64,000 bases of DNA, taken from NCBI RefSeq assembly GCF_002994745.2, contig NC_037089.1, positions 21,365,641 through 21,429,640 of the forward strand, written 5' to 3'. The position numbers and the translations under genes are program-made. Position 1 is the first letter of the stretch; each line of letters begins with the position of its first letter. Positions 1-11,897 of the stretch are shown here, piece by piece. The notes under the pieces were generated by a model. The model was not told where the DNA came from and did no database searches. It saw nothing but the letters and a program-made list of their open reading frames with translations. This DNA is from Rosa chinensis. Lineage: Eukaryota; Streptophyta; Magnoliopsida; Rosales; Rosaceae.

Positions 1-120
1 TTTCTCATTCAACACGACAAATCAACAATCCCATGATATAACGTATTTCCACAAAGAGTAAACGCACAAAACCACATTCTGAATAATTCACAGTTCATAC
101 GCACATCACAATATCACGCC

Positions 121-122
121 AT

Positions 123-156
<34 letters not shown>

Positions 157-184
157 CACATAAATATATATATATATATGTATA

Positions 185-236
<52 letters not shown>

Positions 237-245
237 CACACACAC
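121..245. repeat. TA/TG microsatellites
   Basis: Runs of TA dinucleotides broken by a short TGTGTG stretch and ending in ACACAC. They lie in the LTR or its flank. No other function is visible. Confidence 0.9.
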
Positions 246-3052
246 ATAGACATTCACGCAGGAATGACCACTAATACTAACTATAGTTCATATGTAAAAA
301 AATCAAGAAATTCATTTTATACTTAAATTCATTTTCTTACCAGTGAGCCGTAGCCCTATGAACTGTAGTAGATCGAGTTCATATTATTTCAAACAAATCT
401 TTATTTTTGAAAACGATTTACAATTATCAATCAATTCCGACAATTAAATAACTCGGTTCGTAAATGAACCACGTGAGATTTACTCATCTATAAATCCTGT
501 TGCGTCTTCTCTAACAGCCAAGATCACCAATCAACAAATGTTTGCCCAAAAAAATCCAGTCAAACACCTAATCATATGTGATCTCAACTTAGCGCACAAT
601 TCATAAAACGCACTTATACAAAGATCCAGCGGTCGGATCTTCACCCGTGACCACACAAAGTCATCGGGACAGTCCTACGATCATTATATAAAAACTACAA
701 GTCGATTGGACGGCCCGATCCTCACGGATCACAAACCGAACAATCGAAAATCGATCGAAAGCGTAAAATTCCAAAACTAAATCAAATGATCTCCAAAAAT
801 TATGTATTGTACATCAAAATGCTCGTATTGACGAGTAGATCACAATGAGGAGCAGAAACTGCCCCAGAGGTGGTCGGAAGCAGCTGGAAAATACCACCAC
901 AGTGGCGACGTCGCCGCCTGCCCAAAGTCAAAATTTGACATAACTTCCAACACAAAAGTTCTTCATCTCAACTCCAATTACAACTTTCATAACTATACCA
1001 AAGTCAAATTATAGGCCAAATTGTCAAATTTTACCTCGATAGCTTTGAAACCGGAAGGACCCTAGTTTCCCTGTAACGTCTAGTATCTCAATTTACCTGT
1101 TTACTAGTCATTTGGATGGTAAATGACAATTACTTTCACTTTTTACTTTGTTTCGATACTTTTAGTGGCCCTAAAAGTTGACTGTTTAAGTTGACTTTTT
1201 GGTCGAGTCAAAATTTGAGAAAATGCTCTTCATAAAAGTCATAGAGTACGTTAAACCGAGCGCGTGCATATGTGGTACGTAAAAATCGGAGTTTGTATGC
1301 TAAAGTTATAAGCGGAAAAAGGAAATTACTGTTCATGGTAGATGGTATAAATTTGAATAAGTTACTGTGGCTGGTAAGTTTTCATTTCTTCTCCTCTCTC
1401 TCCTTCCTCCCGCGTTCTCTCTCTCTCCTCGGCGCTCTTTGCAACACCGGCGTTCCCTCTCTTTCGGCCACCTGGTGGCGCAAGGCTAGCACCGTTGGAC
1501 TCGTCTTCTCCTCCTCTCGGTGCTGGCGGTGGTGTCTCACGGCAGCTTGGCCGGAAAATGACACATCGAGCCTTGAAAATTCACTGTAGCAGTTTGAGTC
1601 AACGCCAGTTTCTTTCGATTCCGGCCACCCTAGATGATCAAGTCAGGTTCTTTGGAAGCGCCTTGGGACGTAGATGATGCTTCCGAATAGTTTACAGCGA
1701 TTTGACCCGAGAAGGAAGAATCGAAGGCTTGAAATTCTAGGTTACTATTCACGAATCGGGTTCACCCTTCTTCTTAATTGTTGAGGTACTTCTACTCATT
1801 TTCTGACTTTGTCACAGTTGAGAAAGTTGTTGGGTCTGTTTAGTAGGTGCTACTACCAAAGTTTGGTGCCTATTGGAGCTGGTGGCGGTGGCAGCAGCGG
1901 CGGTGCATAGGGCAGTTTTTTTTTAATTTTTAGCTAATTAAATTCTATAATTGTTGTAGAGGTTGAATATGTGATTTTGGTGAATTTAGGGAGAAGTTTG
2001 ACATGGATTATGAATTTCCGAAGTTTGGGAGTTTCGATTGTCGATTTGTGGGAATCCGACCTCCGGATTTCCCTTGTTTCTATCTGGAATACTTTAATCG
2101 ACTGATGGATATTAATGGTGAAGTTTGGCTTGAATCCGGAAAGAAATGGAGATGTTAGATTACGTGGGGTTTTCGGGATTTGTTTTGAATCGTAGTTATT
2201 TATCAAATTGTTGTTTACGGAATATAATTGTGTACAGGACGAGGTACTGACTCATCACTCGACGAGGTTCCTTACGCTTGGATACCACATTAGCCGTATA
2301 CTTTGAGTGGACTTTTATTTTCTAAATAATGATGCATGCAATTGTTTTTCTAGGAATAAGTACTCATTTAATTAATTATCATATTATTATAATTTACTTT
2401 CAGGAAATTGATATTGATTTATCTTGATTTTGATTTGGGAAATGGGTTAGTGATTGAAATTATTGTTTTAAGTTATCGAGCATATTAATTGGATTTGAGT
2501 ATTCATTACCATATCGATTGGAATTTCAAATTGAAGTATTTTCCGAGGTGATTTCTGGAATTATTTATATTTCTATTTGTCGATTTGAGATTTTTAGAAG
2601 ATTTTTGAAATGAAATTTTGATGGAGTTATATTTCTTATTTAATTATCGACTTTCGGTTTTGGCATTGGGAATGCCTTGATGATGATTTTGGAATTGGTT
2701 TTGTTTCGTTTTACGGAGATTATAATTTATTTATTATTTCTCCCCTAATTGTTTATATTTTTCAAGAATGTTTTGGCGTGCGGGGCCACGTCATTGGAAT
2801 ATATCTCTTTTCTTATGAGATATTGGGGAAGCCTTACTGATTTTTTATTTTTGTATGATTTTAACCCACCATACCTGGGTCGTCATATTTATTGCTAGCT
2901 TGCATATTAGTACTCCTTCCCGCTTACTATGTGTTTGGGGGTGAGTTGAGCAGAGCATGGGAAGCTCAAGAGTGTGGGACACTCCGACCCGAGCCTGGGA
3001 GGCTCCCTTCCTTGTATGGTGATAACTTATTCCCCATACTCTACTACTACTT

Positions 3053-3163
3053 GACTAGCGGGGCTAGTCTGATTTCCGGTTAACCAGCGGGGCTGGTCTT
3101 ATTTTCTTGAGTATCGGAGTTTCAATCTTTTTATTTGGTTGTTTGTGACTAGCGGGGCTAGTC
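3053..3163 (+). repeat. Three near-identical short palindromes in the LTR
   Basis: GACTAGCGGGGCTAGTC occurs at 3053-3069 and again at 3147-3163. A variant, ACCAGCGGGGCTGGT, lies between them at 3083-3097. Each can form a 6-7 bp stem with a GGG loop. The variant changes both arms together, so pairing is kept. They lie about 600 bp before the LTR end. Confidence 0.8.
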
Positions 3164-3752
3164 AGTTTTCTTGAGCTGAACTTCTGTTGGTTTGTTTTCC
3201 TTAATTGTTGCATGCACCGGGTTTTTAAAGAAATAAATGTGGGAAAGTATAGACCTTTTTTTTTTCTTTTTTTTTTTTAAATTATTTATTTTTGTCCACT
3301 CACGCTAACGTTTTTATGTACTTTCCCTTGGGCCCTTCGGTTTCTTTTGCCCAGTCTGCAGAGTAGCTGGCTCGGTATAGTAGGATTCGAGGCATAACAT
3401 CTGCTGTAGTTGTTTTCATATTGTAGGTTAATCTTTGAACCTACTTGTATTATGAATTCTTTTTCTCCTTTAGATTGCTCTGATGACGTGTGGCACAAAT
3501 ATTATAAAGTTTGGGTTATATTGTATTGTTCGGATTTTAGTTGTAAGTTATGGAGTTGTTGGGTTTTTGGGAGTAGGGTTGCTCCATGAGATTATGGTTG
3601 ATTTGTTAGAAGTGTGAATGTGTTTTTACAGGTTTTTGGATAGTCCATTTTAGGGGTGACTCTGCCAAATTTTTGGTAGAGTATTTCCTAAGGTAGGCCC
3701 CACAGGGCCACCTCGGATTTCAGGGTGAAGTTCGGGGCGGGTCTTGTCAATT

Positions 3753-3764
3753 TGGTATCAGAGT
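3753..3764 (+). promoter_or_regulatory. Primer binding site, tRNA-iMet type
   Basis: TGGTATCAGAGT follows the LTR terminal CA after a few bases. This is the usual minus-strand primer site of Tekay-like Ty3 and many other plant LTR elements; the last base differs from the common TGGTATCAGAGC. Confidence 0.85.
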
Positions 3765-3969
3765 ATTAGGTTGTTAGGTTCTGTAGACTCTCCTTCCTTT
3801 CCTACTACTTTATATGCTTAGTGGCGCCTAGTACGTCCCGAGTGATGGCCCGACCGCGGCGGATCCCTATCATATACTCTTCAGTGCTAGTGTGTTCATT
3901 ATGTATGTAAAGTAGATAGGTTAATGTCCTAATCCTTGAGATTTGTTATCCTTCTCTTATTCAGGTGCT

Positions 3970-4470
3970 ATGCCTCCTAGACGCCGAAACCGCAGGGAGA
4001 CTCCTCCCGCTTCAGGAGATGGGAATGCTCCTGAAGGACTAGCGAACGCCTTAGGACATATTTTCCAGCAGTTGACTACATCGCTCCCTGGCTCCAAAAC
4101 TGATTTTACCATGGAGCGAGCGAGGAGACATGGAGCATATAGTTTCTCCCATGCTCCTGATGCAATGGATGCTCAGAATTGGCTGAACAAAATGGAGAGG
4201 GTCTTTACTTAGATTAAGTGCCCAGATGACCGAAAAGTGGGATTAGTAGTAGACTTTCTCGATGGTGTGGCTTATGATTGGTGGTATATGACTTGCAGGG
4301 AGCTAGGAAATGTTGGTCCGATGACTTGGGAACAGTTTAAGGAACATTTTAATAGGCGGTATTATGGCACAGCTATTCATGACAGGATGAAGTATGAGTT
4401 CTTACATCTAGAGAAAGGGGACAAGATCGTGACGGAGAAATTTATTTTCTTAACTTCAAAAAGAGAGTGA
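3970..4470 (+). pseudogene. gag fragment of the Tekay-like Ty3 element
   Basis: The frame starts MPPRRRNRRE at 3970 and carries a retrotransposon gag domain (PDAMDAQNWLNKMERVF, then VAYDWW and MTWEQFKEHFNRRYY). This is the capsid-like part of a Ty3 Gag, which packages element RNA. One in-frame TAG at 4210-4212 splits it. The frame is lost near 4440-4470, where another LTR element begins, so the zinc knuckle and all of pol are missing here. It directly follows the LTR and PBS. Family recognition is firm; lineage is likely. Confidence 0.85.
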
Positions 4471-5184
4471 GAAAGAAAATAATCCCGCCCCATTGGCTAA
4501 ACAAATAGATAAATAATATGGGGAAGGAATATCACCATACGGGTAAAGGAGCCCCTTAGGCTCTACCCTCGACTCCCACTCACACACAGATTTTGTAAGG
4601 AGAAGAACTAATAACCTCAACTACCACTCACGTGAGGAAGAGAATAAATCACCTCTACTACCACTCACAAACACAAAGTAAGTGTACTTACATGTGAATT
4701 TGCAAGCATAATTAGCTATAATGAGCCACGCTCATTATACAGCCAGAGGTACAGACTCCCACCAAAGGAGTGACCTACGGAAACACTGCGAGGCGGGCTA
4801 CCGCCTGAGCCCTGGATCGCCCCTAGATCACTGCTGACGCGCCGCGCCAAGATAGCATCAGAAGCTCAAGACGCTAGGAATCGAAGCACATCAGTCCGAC
4901 ATCGAAGATAAGAAGAAGATCAATCTTCTCCTCACCTATAAAAGGTTCTCTCCTCTCTCCTCATTAATTACGCATTTACTACTCACCTATTGTTGTGCCG
5001 CCCATATGCATTGACTAACTTAGGCATCGAAGAAGTGAAGACCGCCCAACGCGGTCTCCCTCTGACGCCTTGTTTGTCGTGTGACAGCTAGCAAAGGCTA
5101 TACATCAATCCTCAGAGTAGCGGTCCGCCCACCGGACCCGCGTTAAACAAAAGATCGGCTACCGCCGGACTTTTAGCATTAACA
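4468..5184 (+). mobile_element. 5' LTR of a Tat-lineage Ty3 retrotransposon
   Basis: The LTR probably starts TGAGAAAG at 4468, inside the older gag, and ends ...ATTAACA at 5184 just before the primer site. It includes a TATAAAA-like stretch near 4937. No second copy was found downstream of the element's pol in this window, so the borders rest on the gag break, the TG/CA ends and the PBS. Confidence 0.65.
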
Positions 5185-5202
5185 TTGGCGCCGTCTGTGG
5201 GA
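5185..5202 (+). promoter_or_regulatory. Primer binding site of the Tat-like element
   Basis: TTGGCGCCGTCTGTGGG abuts the LTR end. This TGGCGCC-type site is typical of plant Tat/Athila-related Ty3 elements. The exact primer tRNA was not tested. Confidence 0.75.
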
Positions 5203-5237
5203 ATCCTTGAACAAAAGGTCATCCCACCACAATCACC

Positions 5238-8009
5238 ATGACTAACGATAGCGGGGGAAACGCTGAAGAGCAGGCAAACCAGTCAGCCATTCCCCAACCC
5301 ACCAACCCGGCGATAAACATCAATCGCGCACTATTCAGCACCCCGGTAAACCCCGGCGATGAGACAAACCCAGGTAGCAGCCGCCCACAAGGCCAAGACC
5401 TCACCTCTCTATATGAGTTGGCACTGGCGGATCTTCACAAGGCAAATAGAGAGCACGAACAAGAGCGCAAAGAGAAGGCCGAGGCCCAAAAGCAGGTGGC
5501 CACGCTGGCGTCACGTTTTGAGGAGCTAAAAAGAACGCTGGAGGCAACCGCCAACCAGGCACGGAGCGAATAATCACGAAGCACCAGGCACAGCCGGCCT
5601 AGTATTGGTGCATTGGTACCAGCACCAGTCGTGCATATGCAGGTCCCGCTGAACCCACCAGAGCTATTGGGAATGGGACCACCCCCCGTGCCCCAGCTAA
5701 TGTTGGAGCAGGAGGCAGAATCATCGCTGCACACCCACCGCTCGAGGGCTAGGGTAAGAACCGAGGGAAACCCACCTGCCCCCAGGCGAGGATCAGTCCA
5801 GCGGAATGCTCGGCCAGGCCCTGCTGGCGACGCAACCGCTCACATACTGGAAAGGATGCAACAGTTGTAACAAAGGTTAGTCCGGGCGAAATTAGGCGCC
5901 CCATCGCCAATTTCAAATCCGCTTTTCGCGTCCAGGCCAGGACCATTCACCGCTGCGATTCTGCAGGCTGTCAGACCGGCGTACGCAAAGACTCCAAAAA
6001 TGTCACATTACAGCGGTAAGACTGATCCCTTCGTCCATATGGACACCTTCAAGAAGGTCACCAACAACAAGGGATTCGATGACTCCACCCTGTGCCACTT
6101 GTTCAGCGAAACGCTGGACAATGAGGCAATGAACTGGTTCTTCAAGTGCCCGCTGGGATCCATTGACTCATTCCAGGCGTTATCACACGCTTTTCTTGCT
6201 CGGTTCATCCTACTATCCGCCGGACACTACAATACAAGCCAGCTGTTCAACGTTAAGTAGGGTACGGAAGAAACACTAACCGCATTCGTCATAAGGTGGC
6301 GGGCGGCAGCATCTTAATGCCGCAATCTTGATAAAACAATGGCTTCGGCGGCTTTCAGGCCGGGACTCCTCAAGGGGCCACTCCTTTATCATCTCAACTA
6401 CAATCATCCAAATGTGGTATACGACCACCTCATGAGTGAAGCGGTTATTCATGCCCAAGCAGAATTCATCACATATAGAGAAACCCCACCACCACCAGCA
6501 ACACCAACAAAATCAACACAACCCTCCTCCAGTCATCAGGCGACTGCTAGCAAAACTCCCGTCGCACCGCCAACTGACAAGAAGAGGGAGTGGCAACAGG
6601 GCCATTACCAGAACAAGCGGCAGAAGGACCAACACTACAAGGGAAACCACCCATCCCATGGGGACAACCGCAACAAACAAACGGAGCCCTCTCAGCGGTA
6701 TGCAGTATTTACAGTCCTCACAGCCTCATATGAGGAAATATACAATCAGTGCAAGGATCAGATCCCACCACCACCCCCAGGAAAGTACCCAAAAGCGGGC
6801 AAACCAAGAAACACCGGCAGGTGGTGCAAATACCACGAGTACAGCGGTCACAATACCAACAACTGCAACGCTCTCAAAACGGCCATTGAGACCTTGTACC
6901 GTGATGGCAAGATGGAGCAGTTCGAAGTGCGCCAACCGCCACCTGTGATCGCCAACATTGAGCCCTTGGGCGGCATCAACACCATCGACGGCGGCGCTCC
7001 AATCACCAACATGTCTCACAGGGCAAGAAAGCGTTATGTACGAGCTAATCACCCAAAGGAAGTCTGCAACATCCGCTACGAAAGATCAGCCAAACTCCCA
7101 AACTCTGTTTGGGAGCCCATTACCTTCTCAGAGGAGGAGGAACGTGGAGTACATCGGCGCCATGACGATCCATTCTTAATCGACGCCATTCTCCGCAAAT
7201 GGTCAGTGGGAAGAATCCTGGTGGATAGCGGGTCCGCTGTCAATGTCATATTCAGCGGCTGTTACAACGACCTCAAGCGGAATAGAAAACTACTCCAAGA
7301 CCATGAGCCACTGCTTAGCTTCTCCAGTGAAGTCACGCAATCGCTGGGTTCTGACTATATGCGGCTAGTTATCGGCGCTAGTCCATGTATGGCGGAGATA
7401 CATACAGAGTTCATAATTGTCGATTGTTTCAGCTCATATAACGCCATCATTGGTCGGCCAGCACTCAACAAGCTCAAGTGCATCATCGCCGGATACATGC
7501 TGCTCATGAAGTTCCCCACACCCAACGGCACAGGCTGTGTCAAGGGAAGTCAGCAGTTGGCACGAGAATGTTATTCAACTACTATAGCACAGTCAACCAG
7601 CCGCCATGAGATCCTAGCGGTGGGCAGTCGGGCACCGCCACCAAATATCTTTGAGGATCCTAGGGATGACGAGAAGAAGTATGTAAAGAAGGAGCTGGTC
7701 AATCCAGAAACGTCATTAAAGGTCTTCAGCATCTTTAACAAGCACCCTGAGCGGACAGTCCGCATAGGCGCTCAATTAGACCTAGAGGTGGCGGCGGAAC
7801 TCACTCGGTTCCTACGTGACAACGCTGCGGTCTTTGCCTGGTCATATGCAGACATGCCAGGTATGTCCCCTGAAATCATCACACACAAGTTGAGCATCAA
7901 ACCATCCTTCTATCCTATCAAACAAAAGCGGAGAGCCTTCGACGAAGAGAAATACCGTGCAATAGGAGAAGAAGTTGCCAAGCTCCAGGGCATTGGATTC
8001 ATCCGCTAA
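5238..8009 (+). pseudogene. gag-protease region of the Tat-like element (decayed)
   Basis: Gag starts MTNDSGGNAEE at 5238 and contains a charged coiled-coil-like stretch (about 5420-5570). Several in-frame stops break it (near 5571, 5868 and 6258, and again about 6300). The frame from 6339 continues gag with a zinc-finger-like CKYHEYSGHNTNNC (about 6826), then a retropepsin-like protease with ILVDSGSAVNVIF (about 7215) and the start of reverse transcriptase, ending GFIR at a TAA (8007-8009). Such a polyprotein packages RNA and cleaves itself. It cannot be made intact from this copy. The domain order matches Ty3 Tat elements. Confidence 0.85.
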
Positions 8010-9581
8010 GTCATCTATCCCTAGTGGATTTCCAACCTGGTTATGGTAAAAAAGCCTAGCGGCAAGTGGCGGATGTGTGTCGACTTCAAAAATCTTAACA
8101 AGGCATGCCCAAAGGATAGTTTTCCACTACCCCGCATTGATCAACTGGTTGATGCAACCACCGGACATGAGCTCCTCAGCATGATGGACGCTTTCTCAGG
8201 CTATAATCAGATCAAGATGCATCCCGGCGACCAGGAGTGCACCACCTTCACCACCGACAAAGGCCTATATTGCTACAATGTTATGCCTTTCGGTCTGAAG
8301 AACGCAGGCGCAACCCATCAACGACTAATGAACGCCATGTTCGCGGAACATCTGGGCAAGATAATCGAGGTCTACGTTGATGACATGTTAGTCAAGAGCG
8401 TAAAAGCCAACGGACATGTGATAAACCTCAAAATCATAGTAACCATCCTCTTGGCCTATGGTATGCGCCTCAACCCAGAAAAATATTTCTTTGGCATCAC
8501 CGCCAGCAAATTTCTGGGTTATATCGTCAGTGAACGAGGCATCGAGGCTAACCCTGACAAGGTGCAGGCCATCCTCGACTTGAAGGACCCAGAATGGAAG
8601 GTGCACGTCCAAAGCCTCCAAGGCAAGCTAACTGCCCTGTCTCGATTCATCTCCAGACTCATTGACAGATGCGCCCCATTTTTCAAAGTCCTTAAAACGA
8701 CTCACAAGAAAGTCATCAACTGGAACCCAGAGTGCAAGGCGGCGTTCCAAGGCTTGAAAGAATACCTGACGGGAGTTCCACTCCTTTCCATTCCTCTGCA
8801 AGGAGAAACACTATACATATACCTAGCTGTATCACAATCAGCGGTGAGTTGCGCAATAATCCAGTGGGAGAACCAGGATGAGCTCCCAGTGTTCTATGCC
8901 GGTAGAGGCATGAACGGAGCGGAAACAAGATATCCTCCCTTAGAACAACTTGCTCTCGCACTCATCGTTGCCGCCAGACGCCTTCACCAATACTTCCAAG
9001 CCCACACAATCCATGTGTTAACCAATCAACCGCTGAGGCAAGTAATGCAGAACCCTGAACATTCGGGGGGCCTCAGCAAGTGGGCCATTGAGCTCAGCGA
9101 GTTTGACATAGATTACAAACCAAGAACCACCATGAAGGGCCAGGCGGTGGCAGATTTCATCGCTGAACTCACCGAGCGTCAGCTCGAATCCAATATCGAG
9201 GCAGAAGCAGGAACAGAGATGGTAATATCTGAAGAACCGTCTCCCCGACAGTCAGACTGGAACCTGCATGTGGACGGCTCCTCTTGCGCCAAGGCCAGCG
9301 GCGCCGGAATCATCTTAACAGGACCTGGGGGGCTAAATGCGGAATACGCGTTGAAATTCAACTTCATGGCTTCCAACAACATGGCGGATTATGAAGCACT
9401 CATCGCCGGCCTACTCCTCGCCATCAACTCGGGGGCCGACAGTGTCAACATATTCAGCGACTCTCAACTGGTAGTCAACCAGGTCAACGACAGCTTCCAG
9501 GCCAAGGACCAACAGTTAGGGGCATACTTGGGGTATGTCAAGACATTGCTCAAAAAATTCAAATTTCACACCCTCACATAG
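8010..9581 (+). pseudogene. Reverse transcriptase and two RNase H domains of the Tat-like element
   Basis: After two in-frame stops (8007 and near 8022) the RT reads on with KPSGKWRMCVDF, MPFGLKNAGATHQRLMN and the active site YVDD (about 8371). An RNase H region follows (FYAGRGMNGAETRYPPLEQ). A second RNase H-like domain begins at WNLHVDGSS (about 9259). The extra archaeal-type RNase H is a hallmark of the Tat lineage, so this is the best lineage evidence in the element. The frame stops at a TAG (9579-9581) in the usual RNase H-integrase linker, so the polyprotein is inactive. Confidence 0.9.
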
Positions 9582-9584
9582 ATC

Positions 9585-10958
9585 CCCAGGGAAAAGAACG
9601 CCAAAGCTAATTCACTGGCAAGACTGGCAACAGCTCAGCCACATCAAAGTCCAGTGGACACAAGAGTAGAGTATCTCGACAGGCCAAGTATCACAAAAAC
9701 CCTGGCAGAGATCTTCAACATTGAGGTTAGTCCTACCTGGATGGATGAGATTATTGAGTACAAGCGCAACGGGACATTGCCAAAGGACAAAGTCAAGGCG
9801 CGACAGCTCAAACGAAGAGCAACCCGCTACAACATCCAGAACGGCAAACTTTACCGCCAGGGATTCACTCACCCCAACCTCCACTGTCTAACCTTAGAGG
9901 AGGGAAAGGTCGTGCTAACAACGATACACGGTGGAGAATGTGGAAACCACTCGGGCGCCAGATCCTTGGCCAATCGCACAATGCTACAAGGATACTTTTG
10001 GCCTACACTCGGTGATGACGCCCGACGGGTATCAAGATCTTGTCACAAATGTCAACAGTACGCTGATCTCCCACATGCACCGGTGGAACCACTGTCGGTC
10101 ATCATCGGTCCATGGATTCACTCAACGTGGGGCCTGGACCTGATGGGAAAATTCCAAACCGCCAAAGGCCAGTTCAAATACATAATTGTTGCTATCGACT
10201 ACAACAGCAAATGGATAGAGGCGGAGCCCTTGACGGCAATAACTACCGCCAAGGTAATTCACTTCCTCTGGAAGAACATCTACTGCCGCTACGGTGTCCC
10301 GCATACAATCATCACAGACAACGGCACACAATTCAATAACAAGGAACTCATCTCTTTCACCGCCAACCTGGGTACCAAGATGCGTTTTGCATCTGTCGCT
10401 CACCCTCAAACCAACGGCCAGGTCGAAGCAGCAAACAAGATACTCAAGAAGCTGCTAAAAAAGAAACTAGACAAAGCCAAGGGTTTGTGGGCGGAGAAAC
10501 TCCCGGAAGTTCTATGGGCCATCAGAACGACCCCAACTTCCGCCACTGGTGAAACTCCCTTTTGTATGATGTTCGGAACTGAGGTCGTCCTGCCTATCGA
10601 GGTAACTCAACCAACCGCTAGGGTCGAAGGCTACTGCCCGGAGACCAACAGCGACGGCGTCAACCTTGACAAGGACCTCCTTGAGGAAAAACGACACAAG
10701 GCCCATCTGCACAACCTGCAAAACAAGCAGCGGGTATCGCGTTTCTACAACGCCAGGGTCAAAGCCCGCAACCTCCAACTGGGGGACTGGGTAATGAAGG
10801 AAGTCATTCCACCGCCAACAAAACTCAGCCCAACTTGGGAAGGTCCATACAAAATTGTAGAAGTCGTTAGCCCAGGCACCTTCTATTTAATGGACAAGGA
10901 TGGTGTCACAACGACCCACCCTTGGAATACCAAACACCTTCGGTATTACTACAAATAG
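9585..10958 (+). pseudogene. Integrase of the Tat-like element
   Basis: The HHCC zinc domain is visible (HGGECGNHSG...CHKCQQ, about 9930-10065). The catalytic core follows with WGLDLMGKF, IITDNGTQFNNKE and HPQTNGQVEAANK, carrying the D, D and E residues of a DDE integrase. The C-terminal part runs to HLRYYYK and a TAG at 10958. This enzyme inserts element cDNA into host DNA. The integrase domain itself reads without stops, unlike gag and RT upstream. Confidence 0.9.
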
Positions 10959-11371
10959 TCATGCCGCTACCCAAGAGCATCTTGACTTAGCTAAATTTTT
11001 GTTCAATATTTAGCTAAGGGAAGCTACCCAACAGGTACGACCCCGCTTTTGTAAACTCTGATCAGTCAGCTATCAATGAAACGAGGAATTATTCAAACCA
11101 TTGTTACCAAGTCTAGCACTAGGGGAAATTGGCAACGCCAGTCAGCGGACCACGTCCGCTACATTGTGCACTTGGACCAATCTTAATTCCTTTAATGTTT
11201 CATTGATTGGCAAAAGCAAAACTTAGTCAAAACTCTAGCGGTACATACATCATGACAAACACCAAATTCTGAAATTTCATATATATAGGGCTGGGACTCC
11301 CCACCCAAAAGAGTTCATTACATCAAACAATTTCGCCTCAGTGGCTACAAAAAAAGAGAGAACTTCATTTT
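10959..11371. other. Non-coding 3' internal region of the Tat-like element
   Basis: No reading frame of note. In Tat elements a long untranslated stretch separates integrase from the 3' LTR and can hold an antisense ORF, as it does next here. Confidence 0.5.
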
Positions 11372-11897
11372 TCAAGGGTTGGCTGGGTTGGCTCGGCTGC
11401 CTTCAGCATCTCCACCTTCGGCATGCGGCGGAGGATGTAGGCGGCTTGTTTGGTCAGACCCGCAGGCAGTGGGACTTGGAGTCTCTATTGTACCATCCGC
11501 CTGGGTATGGGCCGCCAAGAACCCAACACGGGACACCTCCGACTGGGTAGGAGGAGGAGTCCGCAGGGAGTCATCCGCCAGGTATGCGCCACTTTCCCCA
11601 CTACCCGAGCAGGCACCATCAACCTGAGCGGGGGCCGTACCCTTTGCCGGCGGAGCATCCTTAGCTGGCCGCACGACCTGCATGGACGCCTTCGCCCAGT
11701 CAATGGCTCCTTTCTGCTTCAGCATCTCCACATTGGCAAGGGCACGGGCCTTCGCAGCCTCAGTCAGCGCCTTCTTATATTTCGCCTACTGCTTGAATGA
11801 CTCCACAGCGGCGGCCGCAGCACGACTTTCCTCAGCCTTCAGGTGAGTGACTTCACCCTCCAACCGTTTAACCTTGGCCAGTCTAGCGGCAAACTCC
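11372..11897 (-). pseudogene. Antisense extra ORF of the Tat-like element, C-terminal part
   Basis: Read on the minus strand from 11897 this segment begins FAARLAKVKRLEGEV, continues as an Ala/Lys/Glu-rich helix (AEESRAAAAAVESFKQ), meets an in-frame stop near 11783, and goes on to a Pro/Gly-rich tail ending at 11372. It joins in the same frame to the segment at 17635-18641 once the inserted element and one copy of its target duplication are set aside. Extra antisense ORFs downstream of integrase are known in Tat elements; their function is not established. The heptad-like pattern suggests a coiled coil. Confidence 0.65.
11893..11897. repeat. Target-site duplication, left copy (ACTCC)
   Basis: ACTCC here and at 17630-17634 flank the inserted 5.7 kb element. 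With one copy removed the antisense ORF reads through in frame. Confidence 0.8.

Larger units (their letters stand above)
1..3750 (+). mobile_element. Long LTR (right part) of a Tekay/Del-like Ty3 retrotransposon
   Basis: The stretch has no host gene. It ends in ...TTGTCA, followed by a tRNA-iMet-type primer binding site (3753-3763) and then a gag gene, so it reads as a 5' LTR. The left LTR edge was not found and may lie outside the window. Short open frames near 1272-1677 are not coding. A diverged copy of about 1080-2000 lies inverted at about 18725-19745: both share the ordered blocks TTTTTAGCTAATTAAA, GTGATTTTGGTG and CGGAGTT(T/C)GTATG. Assignment to the Tekay/Del group rests on the long LTR, the PBS and the gag type. 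Confidence 0.6.

Noticed and set aside
121..245. CRISPR-like or regulatory array
   Set aside because: Simple TA/TG dinucleotide microsatellite in a plant genome.
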